From assembly GCA_963830385.1 (NCBI GenBank), contig CAWHMD010000001.1, forward strand, positions 1 to 64,000: a stretch of DNA of 64,000 nucleotides. Reading direction: 5' to 3'. The notes under the pieces were generated by a model. It worked only from the letters and a program-made list of their open reading frames with translations, made no database searches and was not told where the DNA came from. A program made the translations under genes and the position numbers. Each line of letters opens with the position of its first letter. Within the stretch, counting starts at the first letter, position 1. Source of the DNA: Bog-532 sp963830385 (lineage in GTDB: Bacteria; Actinomycetota; Actinomycetes; Streptosporangiales; Streptosporangiaceae). This document shows positions 24,150 through 33,177 of this stretch, in pieces.

Positions 24150-25823
24150 GTGAGCAACGGGCAGATGATCGACTGGGACCTGGCGGTCTCCACCGGGGTC
24201 CGCTTCGCACGGCCGGGCCCGCAAGTGAGCCTGGCCGAGGCGCGGCAGACCGTAGCGGAGCTGCGAGAGCTTTCCATCGCCGTGGAACGGCCGGTGCGCG
24301 AGGTCACCAAGCTGCAGAGCAAGGTGGCGCCGGGCAAGGTCGCGGTGGTGGACCGGGCCGGCTGGATCCGGGCCAACGTGGACGGCTTCCGCGTGGTGCT
24401 CGAGCCGCTGGCCGAGCAAATGCGCCAGCGCACCCCCGCCGCGTCGGCCGGCACCCTGGTCATGGGCGTAGGGTCCCGGATCAGCGGCGTCCAGGCCGGG
24501 ATGATCCTGTCCTACCTGTCGTCCCGGGTGCTCGGGCAGTACGAGCTTTTCCTCCCGCCCGGTGCCGCTGACAACGGCAACGAGCCGGTCGGCCGGCTCA
24601 CGCTGGTGGCGCCCAACATCGTCATGGTGGAGCGGGAGCTGCAGGTCAACCCCCGCGATTTCCGCCGCTGGGTGTGCCTGCACGAGGAGACCCACCGGGT
24701 GCAGTTCACCTCGGTGCCGTGGCTCCGGGCCTACGTCCAGGACCAGATGAGCGAGTTCCTGCTCGCTTCCGACCTGGACCCGGGCGCGATCTTGTCCCGG
24801 CTGCGGGCAGCGGCCGACGCGGCCGTCACCGCGGTGCGCGGCGGGGACGGCGAGAGCCTGGTCGAGGCCATCCAGACCCCCCGCCAGAAGGAGATCCTGT
24901 CCCGCCTGACCGCGCTGATGACGCTGGTCGAGGGGCACGGCGACTACGTGATGGACGCGGTCGGCCCCCAGGTGGTGCCCTCCGTCGCCGAGATCAGGGA
25001 GAAGTTCAACACCCGCCGCCGCACGGCCGGCCGGGTGGAGCAGGCGATCCGGCGGCTGCTCGGCATCGACCTGAAGATGCGCCAGTACGCCGAGGGGTCG
25101 CGGTTCGTCCGCGCGGTCGTGGACGAGATCGGCATGGACGGGTTCAACGAGATCTGGACCTCGCCGGAGACGATCCCGACGATGGCCGAGATCACCGACC
25201 CGCGGGCCTGGATCACCCGGGTGGCCCCCGCTTACCTGAAGCCGGCCGCGCTCACGGCGCCGGCCGACGAGGCCCCGCCGAGCCGGGAGAGCGCCACCAT
25301 CGCCAGCCCCGAGGGCCCGGTCAGTGCCCCGGAGGACCCGGCCAGCCCCGGACCCGCGGCCGGCCCGGCCAGCAGCAACGGCAGTAACGGGAGCACCAGC
25401 GACGGGCCGCCCCGGGCCGAGGACATCAGCCTGGAGGAGTACCTCCCGCCGCCCGCGCCCACGCCGCCTCCGGTTTCCACGCCCACGCCGCCTCCGGCCT
25501 CCGCGCCCGCCCCGCCGGCGGGCCCGGCGCCCACGCCGCCTTCAGGCACCGCTCCTACGCCGCCCCCGAGCCCGGCTACGCCGCCTCCGGCGGCCGCGCC
25601 GTCATCCGGCGGGTTCACGCCGCGTCCGTGGACGCCGGCCGACGAGCCGCCCCAGGCACCGGCCGACGAGCCATCGACGACGCCGGCTGAGGCGCCGGCG
25701 GATTCCGATGAGCCGCCGGTGGCGCCGGGCGAGCCGGCCCCGCCACCCCGCCGGCGGACGACAGCGGCCCGGCCGACCCGGACGATCAGCCCCACAGCTG
25801 ACCGGACGGTGCCAGCCAGATAG
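24150..25823 (+). CDS. Zinc-dependent metalloprotease-like protein (DUF2342/TIGR03624 family) with Pro-rich tail
   Basis: GTG 24150 begins VSNGQMIDWDLAVSTG. The conserved part (to about residue 370) contains the zinc-type HEETH motif (WVCLHEETHRVQF), MTLVEGHGDYVMDAVG and the family block DLKMRQYAEGSRFV. Members were named coenzyme F420 biosynthesis-associated proteins only by co-occurrence; protease activity is unproven. After residue 370 there is a tail of about 185 residues rich in Pro, Ala, Ser and Thr with TPPP-like repeats, longer than I expect for this family. It is followed 12 bp later by tilS. Confidence 0.85.
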   Translation: MSNGQMIDWDLAVSTGVRFARPGPQVSLAEARQTVAELRELSIAVERPVREVTKLQSKVAPGKVAVVDRAGWIRANVDGFRVVLEPLAEQMRQRTPAASAGTLVMGVGSRISGVQAGMILSYLSSRVLGQYELFLPPGAADNGNEPVGRLTLVAPNIVMVERELQVNPRDFRRWVCLHEETHRVQFTSVPWLRAYVQDQMSEFLLASDLDPGAILSRLRAAADAAVTAVRGGDGESLVEAIQTPRQKEILSRLTALMTLVEGHGDYVMDAVGPQVVPSVAEIREKFNTRRRTAGRVEQAIRRLLGIDLKMRQYAEGSRFVRAVVDEIGMDGFNEIWTSPETIPTMAEITDPRAWITRVAPAYLKPAALTAPADEAPPSRESATIASPEGPVSAPEDPASPGPAAGPASSNGSNGSTSDGPPRAEDISLEEYLPPPAPTPPPVSTPTPPPASAPAPPAGPAPTPPSGTAPTPPPSPATPPPAAAPSSGGFTPRPWTPADEPPQAPADEPSTTPAEAPADSDEPPVAPGEPAPPPRRRTTAARPTRTISPTADRTVPAR

Positions 25824-25835
25824 AGCCTGCCGAAC

Positions 25836-26888
25836 ATGGGCCCGCACCCGGCCGTGGCGGAGATCCGCACCGCGGTCCGGGCCGGCCTGACCGACCTCGC
25901 CCCGGGCGATCTGGTCCTGGTGGCCTGCTCGGGCGGGGCCGACTCGCTCGCGCTGGCCGCCGCGCTGGCGTTCACCGCGTCCCGGCTGGGGCTGCGGGCG
26001 GGCGCGGTCACGGTCGACCACGGGCTGCAGCCCGGCTCGGCCGACCGGGCGAAGGCCGTGGCCGGCTGCCTGACCGAGCTGGCCCTGGACCCGGTGATCT
26101 GCTCCACGGTGACCGTATCCGGCCCGGACCGGCCCGGCGAGCCGCACCCGGGACCGGAGGCGGCCGCCCGTACCGCTCGTTACGACGCCCTGGATGCCGC
26201 TGCCGCCCAGACCGGGGCGGCCGCCGTCCTGCTCGGGCACACCCTGGACGACCAGGCCGAGACGGTCCTGCTCGGGCTGGCGCGCGGCTCCGGCGCCCGC
26301 TCGCTGGCCGGCATGCCCGCCCGCCGGGGCCGGTACCGGCGGCCGCTGCTGCCGGTGCGCCGGGCCACCACCCGGGCCGCCTGTGCCGCGCTCGGCCTGC
26401 CGGTCTGGGACGACCCGCACAACAAGGACCCCCGGTTCACCCGGGCCCGGGTCCGGCACGAGGTGATGCCGGTGCTGGAGTCGGTGCTCGGCCCCGGGGT
26501 GGCCGAGGCGCTGGTCCGCACGGCCGGGCAGCTGCGGGACGACGCCGAGCTGCTGGACCGCCAGGCCGCGGCGGCCGGGCCCGTCACCGCCGGGCCCGGC
26601 GGCGCCTGTCTGCCCGCGTCCGAGCTGGCCGGGCTGCCGGCCGCCATCCGGACCCGGGTGCTGCGCCGCGCGGCGGTCGCGGCGGGCTGCCCGGCCGGCT
26701 CGCTAACAGCAGGCCACGTGCGGCAACTCGACGCGCTGGTGACAGGATGGCGCGGACAGCGGTGGGTCGACCTTCCCGGCGGTGTGCGCGGATCCCGGCG
26801 GGATGGCCAGGTGCGGTTCACCCGGACAGAGCAGCGATACGGGCCGGATGAGGAGAGTGACCGTGGACGCGGGCGACCTGGGAACTGA
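25836..26888 (+). CDS. tilS: tRNA(Ile)-lysidine synthase
   Basis: This protein of 350 residues has the PP-loop SGGADSLAL (about residues 32-40), VDHGLQPGS, HTLDDQAETVLLGL and the ARVRHEVMPVL segment. It uses ATP and lysine to modify the wobble cytidine of tRNA-Ile(CAU) to lysidine. The C-terminal region is short compared with the E. coli protein, as usual in actinobacteria. It overlaps hpt by 26 bp, a pairing seen across bacteria. Confidence 0.92.
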   Translation: MGPHPAVAEIRTAVRAGLTDLAPGDLVLVACSGGADSLALAAALAFTASRLGLRAGAVTVDHGLQPGSADRAKAVAGCLTELALDPVICSTVTVSGPDRPGEPHPGPEAAARTARYDALDAAAAQTGAAAVLLGHTLDDQAETVLLGLARGSGARSLAGMPARRGRYRRPLLPVRRATTRAACAALGLPVWDDPHNKDPRFTRARVRHEVMPVLESVLGPGVAEALVRTAGQLRDDAELLDRQAAAAGPVTAGPGGACLPASELAGLPAAIRTRVLRRAAVAAGCPAGSLTAGHVRQLDALVTGWRGQRWVDLPGGVRGSRRDGQVRFTRTEQRYGPDEESDRGRGRPGN

Positions 26889-27444
26889 CCTGAAAGAAAT
26901 ACTGATCAGCGAGGAGCGGCTGGCGCACCGGATCACCGAGCTGGCCGCCCAGATCGACACCGATTACGCCGGCCGCGATCTGCTCCTGGTCGGCGTGCTC
27001 AAGGGCGCCATCATGGTCATGGCCGACCTGGCCCGGGCGATGCACCTGCCGGTCCAGATGGACTGGATGGCGGTCTCCTCCTACGGGTCGGGCACCCAGT
27101 CCTCGGGTGTGGTCCGCATCCTCAAGGACCTCGACACCGACATCTCCCGCCGGGACGTGCTGATCGTCGAGGACATCATCGACTCCGGCCTGACCCTGTC
27201 CTGGCTGGTCGGGAACCTGGAGTCGCGCGGGCCGGCGTCGGTCAGGGTCTGCACGATGCTGCGCAAGCCGGGAGCGGCGCGCGCGCGCGACGTCGAGGTC
27301 ACCTACACCGGCTTCGACATCGGCGACGACTTCGTGATCGGTTACGGGCTCGACTACGCGGAGCGGTACCGTAACCTGCCCTTTATCGGTACTCTCGCCC
27401 CCCACGTCTACGGGGGGAACAGAACCGAACCGCAGAAGCGTTGA
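26863..27444 (+). CDS. hpt: Hypoxanthine phosphoribosyltransferase
   Basis: GTG 26863 follows GAGGAGAG by five bases, so it is chosen over ATG 26848. The 193-residue protein shows the PRPP-binding loop VLIVEDIIDSGLTL, the PPi loop LLVGVLKGAIM and the flexible loop VSSYGSGTQSSG. It salvages hypoxanthine (and possibly guanine) with PRPP. It overlaps the end of tilS and lies about 100 bp ahead of ftsH. Confidence 0.93.
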   Translation: MDAGDLGTDLKEILISEERLAHRITELAAQIDTDYAGRDLLLVGVLKGAIMVMADLARAMHLPVQMDWMAVSSYGSGTQSSGVVRILKDLDTDISRRDVLIVEDIIDSGLTLSWLVGNLESRGPASVRVCTMLRKPGAARARDVEVTYTGFDIGDDFVIGYGLDYAERYRNLPFIGTLAPHVYGGNRTEPQKR

Positions 27445-27540
27445 CCGGGCAAGGTTAAGGCATGGCGGTCCCGCCGGTGGTCGGCGGGACGTGAGGCTGG
27501 TCAGGAGGGAACGGCCCCTCGCCGAGGGGGTCGCTCGTCG

Positions 27541-29580
27541 ATGGATTCAAAGCGTTCATTCAGGATGCTGGGGCTGTTCGCCTTGGCCGTGCTGGTCGTC
27601 GTTGTGCTGTTCAATCTGGCCAACTCGGGCAGCTCGTACCAGCCGGCTGACACCTCGCAGATCGTCTCGCTCATCGACAAGGGCCAGGTCAAGTCGGCGA
27701 AGATCACCGACAAGAACCAGACCATCCAGGTGACGACCAACAGCGGCAAGCAGCTTCAGGGCGACTGGGTCAGCGGGCAGGGTCTCGTCCTCCAGCAGGA
27801 GCTGCAGAAGCAGTACAACGCGGGCAAGCTCCCCCAGGGCTACACGGTCTCCATACCGTCCAGTGACTCGATCTGGAGCGTGCTGCTCTCGTTCATCCCG
27901 TACATCATCATCGCGCTGTTCTTCTTCCTGATCCTGAGCCAGATGCAGGGTGGCGGCTCGCGGGTGATGAACTTCGGCAAGTCGAAGGCCAAGCTGATCA
28001 CCAAGGACACTCCCAAGACCACGTTCGGAGACGTGGCCGGGGCCGACGAGGCCATCGAGGAGCTCCAGGAGATCAAGGAGTTCCTGCAGAACCCGGCCAA
28101 GTTCCAGGCCATCGGGGCCAAGATCCCCAAGGGCGTGCTGCTCTACGGGCCGCCCGGTACCGGTAAGACGCTGCTCGCCCGGGCCGTCGCCGGTGAGGCG
28201 GGCGTGCCGTTCTACTCGATCTCCGGTTCGGACTTCGTGGAGATGTTCGTCGGTGTCGGCGCCTCCCGCGTCCGTGACCTGTTCGAGCAGGCCAAGTCCA
28301 ACGCCCCCGCGATCGTCTTCGTGGACGAGATCGACGCCGTCGGCCGGCACCGCGGCGCGGGCCTCGGCGGCGGTCACGACGAGCGCGAGCAGACCCTGAA
28401 CCAGATGCTGGTCGAGCTGGACGGGTTCGACACCAAGGGCGGCGTGATCGTGATCGCCGCGACCAACCGGCCCGACATCCTCGACCCGGCCCTGCTGCGC
28501 CCCGGCCGGTTCGACCGCCAGATCATGGTGGCCCAGCCCGACCTGGTCGGCCGCAAGGGCATCCTCCGGGTGCACGCGCGGGGCAAGCCCATCGCCCCCG
28601 ACGCCGACCTGGACGTCATCGCCCGCCGGACCCCCGGTTTCACCGGTGCCGACCTGGCCAACGTGATCAACGAGGCCGCCCTGCTGACCGCCCGGACCAA
28701 CGGCAAGCAGATCAGCATGGCCGCGATGGAAGAAGCGATCGACCGGGTCATGGCCGGCCCGGAGCGCAAGAGCGCGATCCTCTCCGAGAAGGAGCGCAAG
28801 CTCATCGCCTACCACGAGGGCGGCCATGCCCTGGTTGGCCACGCGATGCCCAACGCCGACCCGGTGCACAAGATCACGATCATCCCCCGTGGCCGGGCCC
28901 TGGGCTATACGCAGGCGCTCCCGACCGAGGACAAGGTGCTGGTCACCCGGGCCGAGATGCGGGACCAGCTGGCCATGCTGCTGGGCGGCCGGACCGCCGA
29001 GGAGCTGGTGTTCCACGAGCCCACCACCGGCGCCGCCAACGACATCGAGAAGGCCAGCGAGGTCGCCCGCAACATGGTGACCCAGTACGGCATGAGCGAG
29101 CGGCTGGGGGCGCGCAAGTTCGGCTCCGGCGACACCGAGCCGTTCCTGGGCATGGAGCGCTCGCACGCCCGGGACTACTCCGAGGAGATCGCCTCGGCGA
29201 TCGACGAGGAGGTGCGCGGGCTCCTCGAGTTCGCCCACGACGAGGCCTGGGAGGTGCTGGTCGAGTACCGCGACGTGCTCGACAACCTGGTGCTCCAGCT
29301 GCTCGACAAGGAAACCCTGTCCCGCAAGCAGGTGCTCGAGGTCTTCGCCACCGTCGAGAAGCGGCCGCTGCGCGGCTCCTACACCGGCTACGGCAAGCGG
29401 CTGCCGTCGGACCGCCCCCCGGTCCTGACCCCGAAAGAGCTGGCGCTGGCGGCTGCCTCCGACAACGGGTCCAGCGGCTCGGCCGTCAACGGCAACGGCA
29501 ACGGCCAGGCGATCGGCGGCTACAGCCCCAACGGCGGCACCGGCGAACTGCCCGGTACGCCAGCCACGGGCGATGAGTAA
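27541..29580 (+). CDS. ftsH: ATP-dependent zinc metalloprotease FtsH
   Basis: This protein of 679 residues has two membrane helices (about 9-25 and 115-135) enclosing an extracytoplasmic segment, an AAA domain with GPPGTGKT, FVDEIDAVGR and ATNRPDILDPALLRPGRFD, and a peptidase domain with the zinc motif HEGGH (the HExGH form, with Gly replacing Ala) plus the downstream acidic ligand region. It degrades membrane and regulatory proteins. The C-terminus is Gly/Asn/Ser-rich. The stop overlaps folE by 8 bp. Confidence 0.95.
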   Translation: MDSKRSFRMLGLFALAVLVVVVLFNLANSGSSYQPADTSQIVSLIDKGQVKSAKITDKNQTIQVTTNSGKQLQGDWVSGQGLVLQQELQKQYNAGKLPQGYTVSIPSSDSIWSVLLSFIPYIIIALFFFLILSQMQGGGSRVMNFGKSKAKLITKDTPKTTFGDVAGADEAIEELQEIKEFLQNPAKFQAIGAKIPKGVLLYGPPGTGKTLLARAVAGEAGVPFYSISGSDFVEMFVGVGASRVRDLFEQAKSNAPAIVFVDEIDAVGRHRGAGLGGGHDEREQTLNQMLVELDGFDTKGGVIVIAATNRPDILDPALLRPGRFDRQIMVAQPDLVGRKGILRVHARGKPIAPDADLDVIARRTPGFTGADLANVINEAALLTARTNGKQISMAAMEEAIDRVMAGPERKSAILSEKERKLIAYHEGGHALVGHAMPNADPVHKITIIPRGRALGYTQALPTEDKVLVTRAEMRDQLAMLLGGRTAEELVFHEPTTGAANDIEKASEVARNMVTQYGMSERLGARKFGSGDTEPFLGMERSHARDYSEEIASAIDEEVRGLLEFAHDEAWEVLVEYRDVLDNLVLQLLDKETLSRKQVLEVFATVEKRPLRGSYTGYGKRLPSDRPPVLTPKELALAAASDNGSSGSAVNGNGNGQAIGGYSPNGGTGELPGTPATGDE

Positions 29581-30163
29581 CGGCATTCCGCCGGAGGTCG
29601 ACCAGCCACGGATCGAACGGGCCGTCCGGGAGATCCTGCTCGCCATCGGCGAGGACCCGGAGCGGGACGGGCTGGTCGATACTCCGGCGCGGGTCGCCCG
29701 CGCCTACGCGGAGCAGTTCGCCGGGCTGCGGCAGCAGCCCGAAGACGTGCTGACCCGCGTCTTCGACGCCGACCACGACGAGATCGTGCTGGTCCGTGAC
29801 ATCGAGCTGTACGCGACCTGCGAGCACCACCTGGTGCCGTTCTTCGGGGTGGCCCACATCGGCTACATCCCGAACGAGAAAGGCCAGATCACCGGCCTGT
29901 CCAAGCTGGCCCGCCTCGTCGACGTGTACGCCCGGCGCCCGCAGGTCCAGGAGCGGATGACCAGCCAGATCGCGAACGCGCTGGAAACGGCGCTGGAGCC
30001 CCGCGGCGTGATCGTGGTCATCGAGGCCGAGCACCTGTGCATGTCCATGCGGGGGGTGCGCAAGCCCGGCGCGCGCACCGTCACCTCCGCCGTTCGCGGG
30101 GTGTTCCGCGACAGCGCCCGGACCCGGGCCGAGGCCATGAGCCTGGTCCAGGGCCACCGCTGA
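29573..30163 (+). CDS. folE: GTP cyclohydrolase I
   Basis: This protein of 196 residues with the zinc/active-site motif CEHHLVPFFG, the GTP-binding block LSKLARLVD and the family end HLCMSMRGVRKPGARTVTS. It opens the folate pathway by converting GTP to dihydroneopterin triphosphate. The ATG lies inside the end of ftsH. The remaining folate genes folP and folB-folK follow after the MprF-like gene, so the pathway is clustered. A 230-bp gap follows. Confidence 0.95.
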   Translation: MSNGIPPEVDQPRIERAVREILLAIGEDPERDGLVDTPARVARAYAEQFAGLRQQPEDVLTRVFDADHDEIVLVRDIELYATCEHHLVPFFGVAHIGYIPNEKGQITGLSKLARLVDVYARRPQVQERMTSQIANALETALEPRGVIVVIEAEHLCMSMRGVRKPGARTVTSAVRGVFRDSARTRAEAMSLVQGHR

Positions 30164-30297
30164 CCAGCGAATCCCCGGTAAGACTGGTTTTGGCGGAACG
30201 AAATCGGGTTGGCCGTCGTCTATAGAGGTACCTTGGTCAAGTAGCCGGATGGAAAACTTGAACGGTACATCCAGGCATAGGCGAGACAATTAATTCG

Positions 30298-30329
30298 GGA
30301 CAAACCAATTTATTGTCCAAGGTTTGTCC
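30298..30329. promoter_or_regulatory. Inverted repeat ahead of the MprF-like gene
   Basis: GGACAAACC (30298-30306) and GGTTTGTCC (30321-30329) are exact reverse complements with a 14-bp AT-rich spacer, located 64 bp before the start codon at 30393. The surrounding 30230-30330 stretch is clearly more AT-rich than the coding DNA. It fits a repressor or activator site; the protein is unknown. Confidence 0.5.
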
Positions 30330-30392
30330 GCGAAGCGCGATCGTCCTGACTAACCTCCATTGACGTGATACCGGGGCCTGGAACACTTTCCG

Positions 30393-32210
30393 ATGAGTAA
30401 GAGCGACACGGCCGGGGCTGTCCCGGATACCGCGGACGGCGATGACCTGTCCGAGCATCCCTGGCTGGCCGCCCGCCGGGGCCAGCGGCGCTGGGTCCCT
30501 CTCATCGCCAGCCTGCTCTGCCTGCTGATCGGCCTGTCGGATGTGCTCGCGATCTTCTCGCCGACCTTTCACGCCCGGCTGCACCGGATCAACACCTACG
30601 TTCCGGGGACGCTGACCAACGTCGCCCGCAGCGCCGACGTCATCGTGGGCCTGCTGCTGCTGATGCTGTCGCACGGGCTGCGACGGCGGAAGCGGCGGGC
30701 CTGGCAGGCCGTGCTGGCCCTGCTGGTCCTGGATATCGCGATCCACGCCGTTCACTTCCGCACCATGCGCCTCCCGACCACCGTGGTGGCCGTGATCCTG
30801 CTGGGCACGCTGCTGGCCTTCCACCGTGACTTCTACGCGGTCGGTGACCGGCGGACCCGGTGGCTGGCGTTCTGGGTGTTCCTCGGACTGGCCGTAGCCG
30901 ACCTCGCGATCGGCCTCGGCTACCTGTCAGTCAGCCGCCTGGCCAGCAGTTACTCACTCCCCACGCGCCTGCTGGACGTGGTCGAGGAGGTGTCCGGGGT
31001 CACCGGTCACATCCTGTTCGCCTCCGACGTCCGGGCCGACACCTACCACGCCATGACCACCGCCCTCGGCGTGTTCACCCTGGTGGTCACCGCCTACCTG
31101 TTCCTGCGGCCGGCCGAGCCCAAGGCCCGGCTGGCGCCCGCCGACACCGACCGCATCCGGCAGCTGCTGGACAAGAACGGCGACCGCGACTCGCTCGGGT
31201 ACTTCGCGCTGCGCGACGACAAGAGCGTGATCTGGTCCCCGACCGGGAAGGCGTGCGTCTGCTACCGGGTCGTGTCCGGGGTGATGCTGGCCGGCGGTGA
31301 CCCGCTCGGCGACCCCGAGGCGTGGCCCGGGGCCATCCAGGCGTTCCTGGACCAGGCGACCCGGCACGCCTGGGCGCCGGCGGTGATGGGCTGCAGCGAG
31401 CTCGGGGCCGAGGTCTGGTGCCGGGAAGGCGACCTGAACGCGCTGGAGCTCGGCGACGAGGGCATCGTCAACGTGGCCGACTTCAGCCTGTCCGGGCGCC
31501 CGATGCGCAACGTGCGGCAGATGGTCTCCCGGGTGGCCCGCAACGGCTACACGGCCGAGGTACGCCGGGTCGGCGACGTCCCGCGGGCGGAGATCGACAC
31601 GATCCTCCGGGTGGCCGATTCCTGGCGGGGCAGCGAGACCGAGCGCGGGTTCTCGATGGCGCTGGGCCGGGTCGGCGCGCCCGGCGACGAGCAGTGCGTG
31701 ATCGCCACGGCCATGTGCGAGGGCACGCTGCGCGCGGTGCTGCACTTCGTGCCCTGGGGCAGCGACGGCCTGTCGCTGGACCTGATGCGCCGGGACCGCG
31801 GCGCCCAGCCCGGCCTGAACGACTTCCTGATCGCGGAGGCGATCAAGGCCGCGCCGGACCTGGGCGTCAAGCGTATTTCGCTGAACTTCGCCGTGTTCCG
31901 GGCCGCTTTGGAACGCGGTGAGAAGATCGGCGCCGGACCCGTGCTGCGAGCCTGGCGATCAATTCTGCTTTTCCTGTCCAAATGGTTCCAGATCGAGTCT
32001 TTGTACAAATTCAACGCCAAGTTCCAGCCGGTCTGGCAGCCCCGGTTTTTCGTTTTCCCGAAGGCGAAGGACGCGCCCCGCATCGCGATGGCCGCCCTCG
32101 AGGCCGAGGCGTTCCTGGTCTGGCCGACCCTGGAGCCCCGCCGTCTAGCGCGGCAGCTGGGCCTGGGCCGGCTGCGCCGCCGGGTCCAGCGCGCCATCCG
32201 GCGCCGGTAA
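30393..32210 (+). CDS. Phosphatidylglycerol lysyltransferase-like protein (MprF/DUF2156)
   Basis: This protein of 605 residues has about five to six N-terminal membrane helices (residues 30-250) and a C-terminal cytoplasmic aminoacyl-PG synthase domain (DUF2156, from about residue 265) with VMLAGGDPLGD, GRPMRNVRQMVSRVAR, and SLDLMRRDRGAQPGLNDFL. It should transfer an amino acid from charged tRNA to phosphatidylglycerol, giving charge protection against cationic peptides. It lacks the fused LysRS domain of mycobacterial LysX. No good ribosome site is seen ahead of the ATG. It stands inside the folate cluster. Confidence 0.87.
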   Translation: MSKSDTAGAVPDTADGDDLSEHPWLAARRGQRRWVPLIASLLCLLIGLSDVLAIFSPTFHARLHRINTYVPGTLTNVARSADVIVGLLLLMLSHGLRRRKRRAWQAVLALLVLDIAIHAVHFRTMRLPTTVVAVILLGTLLAFHRDFYAVGDRRTRWLAFWVFLGLAVADLAIGLGYLSVSRLASSYSLPTRLLDVVEEVSGVTGHILFASDVRADTYHAMTTALGVFTLVVTAYLFLRPAEPKARLAPADTDRIRQLLDKNGDRDSLGYFALRDDKSVIWSPTGKACVCYRVVSGVMLAGGDPLGDPEAWPGAIQAFLDQATRHAWAPAVMGCSELGAEVWCREGDLNALELGDEGIVNVADFSLSGRPMRNVRQMVSRVARNGYTAEVRRVGDVPRAEIDTILRVADSWRGSETERGFSMALGRVGAPGDEQCVIATAMCEGTLRAVLHFVPWGSDGLSLDLMRRDRGAQPGLNDFLIAEAIKAAPDLGVKRISLNFAVFRAALERGEKIGAGPVLRAWRSILLFLSKWFQIESLYKFNAKFQPVWQPRFFVFPKAKDAPRIAMAALEAEAFLVWPTLEPRRLARQLGLGRLRRRVQRAIRRR

Positions 32211-32238
32211 CCGCCGGCCGCTCACTAGGCTTTGCGTC

Positions 32239-33177
32239 ATGAGCAGCGGCCCCCAGCCCCACCCGCCGGAGTACCGGCTGGCCGGGCTCCCCAGTGAGCC
32301 GCGCTGCCTGGTCATGGGGGTCGTCAACGTCACCCCGGACTCGTTCTCCGACGGTGGCCAGTGGCTGGGCGCCGACGCCGCGGTGGTGCACGGGCTGGAG
32401 CTCGCCGCCCAGGGGGCGGACATCGTCGATGTCGGCGGGGAGTCGACCCGCCCCGGCGCGCAGCGCATCTCGGCCGGGGAGGAGGTCCGCCGGGTGCTGC
32501 CGGTCATCACCGAGCTGTCCCGGGCGGGGGTGCCGGTCAGCGTCGACACCATGCGCGCCTCGGTCGCCGAGCTGGCCCTGGAGGCCGGGGCGCGGCTGGT
32601 CAACGACGTCAGCGGCGGCCTGGCCGACCCGCACATGCCCCGGCTGGTGGCCAAGGCGGCCGTCCCCTACGTGGTCATGCACTGGCGCGGTCACAGCCAC
32701 GACATGAACTCCCGCGCGATCTACGGGGACGTGGTGGCCGAGGTCCGGGACGAGCTGCGGCGGCGGGTGGACGCGGTGGTGGCCGAGGGCGTCGACCCGG
32801 CCATGGTCATCCTCGACCCGGGTCTCGGCTTCAGCAAGCTCAGCGAGCACAACTGGCGGCTGCTGGCCGCGCTGCCGGAGATCGCCGCCCTCGGCCCCGG
32901 CCGGCCTTTTCCGGTTCTGGTGGGGGCATCGCGCAAGCGGTTCCTGGGGCGGCTGCTGGCCGGGCCGGATGGCACGCCCCGCTCGTTCAGCGGCAGCGAC
33001 GACGCCACCGTGGCCACCACCGCGCTGGCCGCGGCGGCGGGCGCCTGGTGCGTGCGGGTGCACAAGGTCCCGGCCAACGCGGACGCGGTCCGGGTCGCGG
33101 CGGCCTGGGGCGCGGCTATCCCCCGGGAAACCAGGCCGCGCGGCGGCCCAGAAGGCAGAGCCGATGGATCAGATTGA
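32239..33177 (+). CDS. folP: Dihydropteroate synthase
   Basis: This protein of 312 residues has the DHPS signatures VMGVVNVTPDSFSDGG and DVGGESTRPGA, a third block NDVSGG and SRKRFLG. It condenses para-aminobenzoate with the pterin pyrophosphate and is the sulfonamide target. The C-terminus overlaps the start of the folB-folK fusion by 14 bp. The last 25 residues (RETRPRGGPEGRADGSD) are a non-conserved tail. Confidence 0.94.
   Translation: MSSGPQPHPPEYRLAGLPSEPRCLVMGVVNVTPDSFSDGGQWLGADAAVVHGLELAAQGADIVDVGGESTRPGAQRISAGEEVRRVLPVITELSRAGVPVSVDTMRASVAELALEAGARLVNDVSGGLADPHMPRLVAKAAVPYVVMHWRGHSHDMNSRAIYGDVVAEVRDELRRRVDAVVAEGVDPAMVILDPGLGFSKLSEHNWRLLAALPEIAALGPGRPFPVLVGASRKRFLGRLLAGPDGTPRSFSGSDDATVATTALAAAAGAWCVRVHKVPANADAVRVAAAWGAAIPRETRPRGGPEGRADGSD

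Noticed and set aside
24080..24571. Second frame over the start of the DUF2342-type gene
   Set aside because: It is a GC-biased shadow of the real frame, with no conserved motifs.
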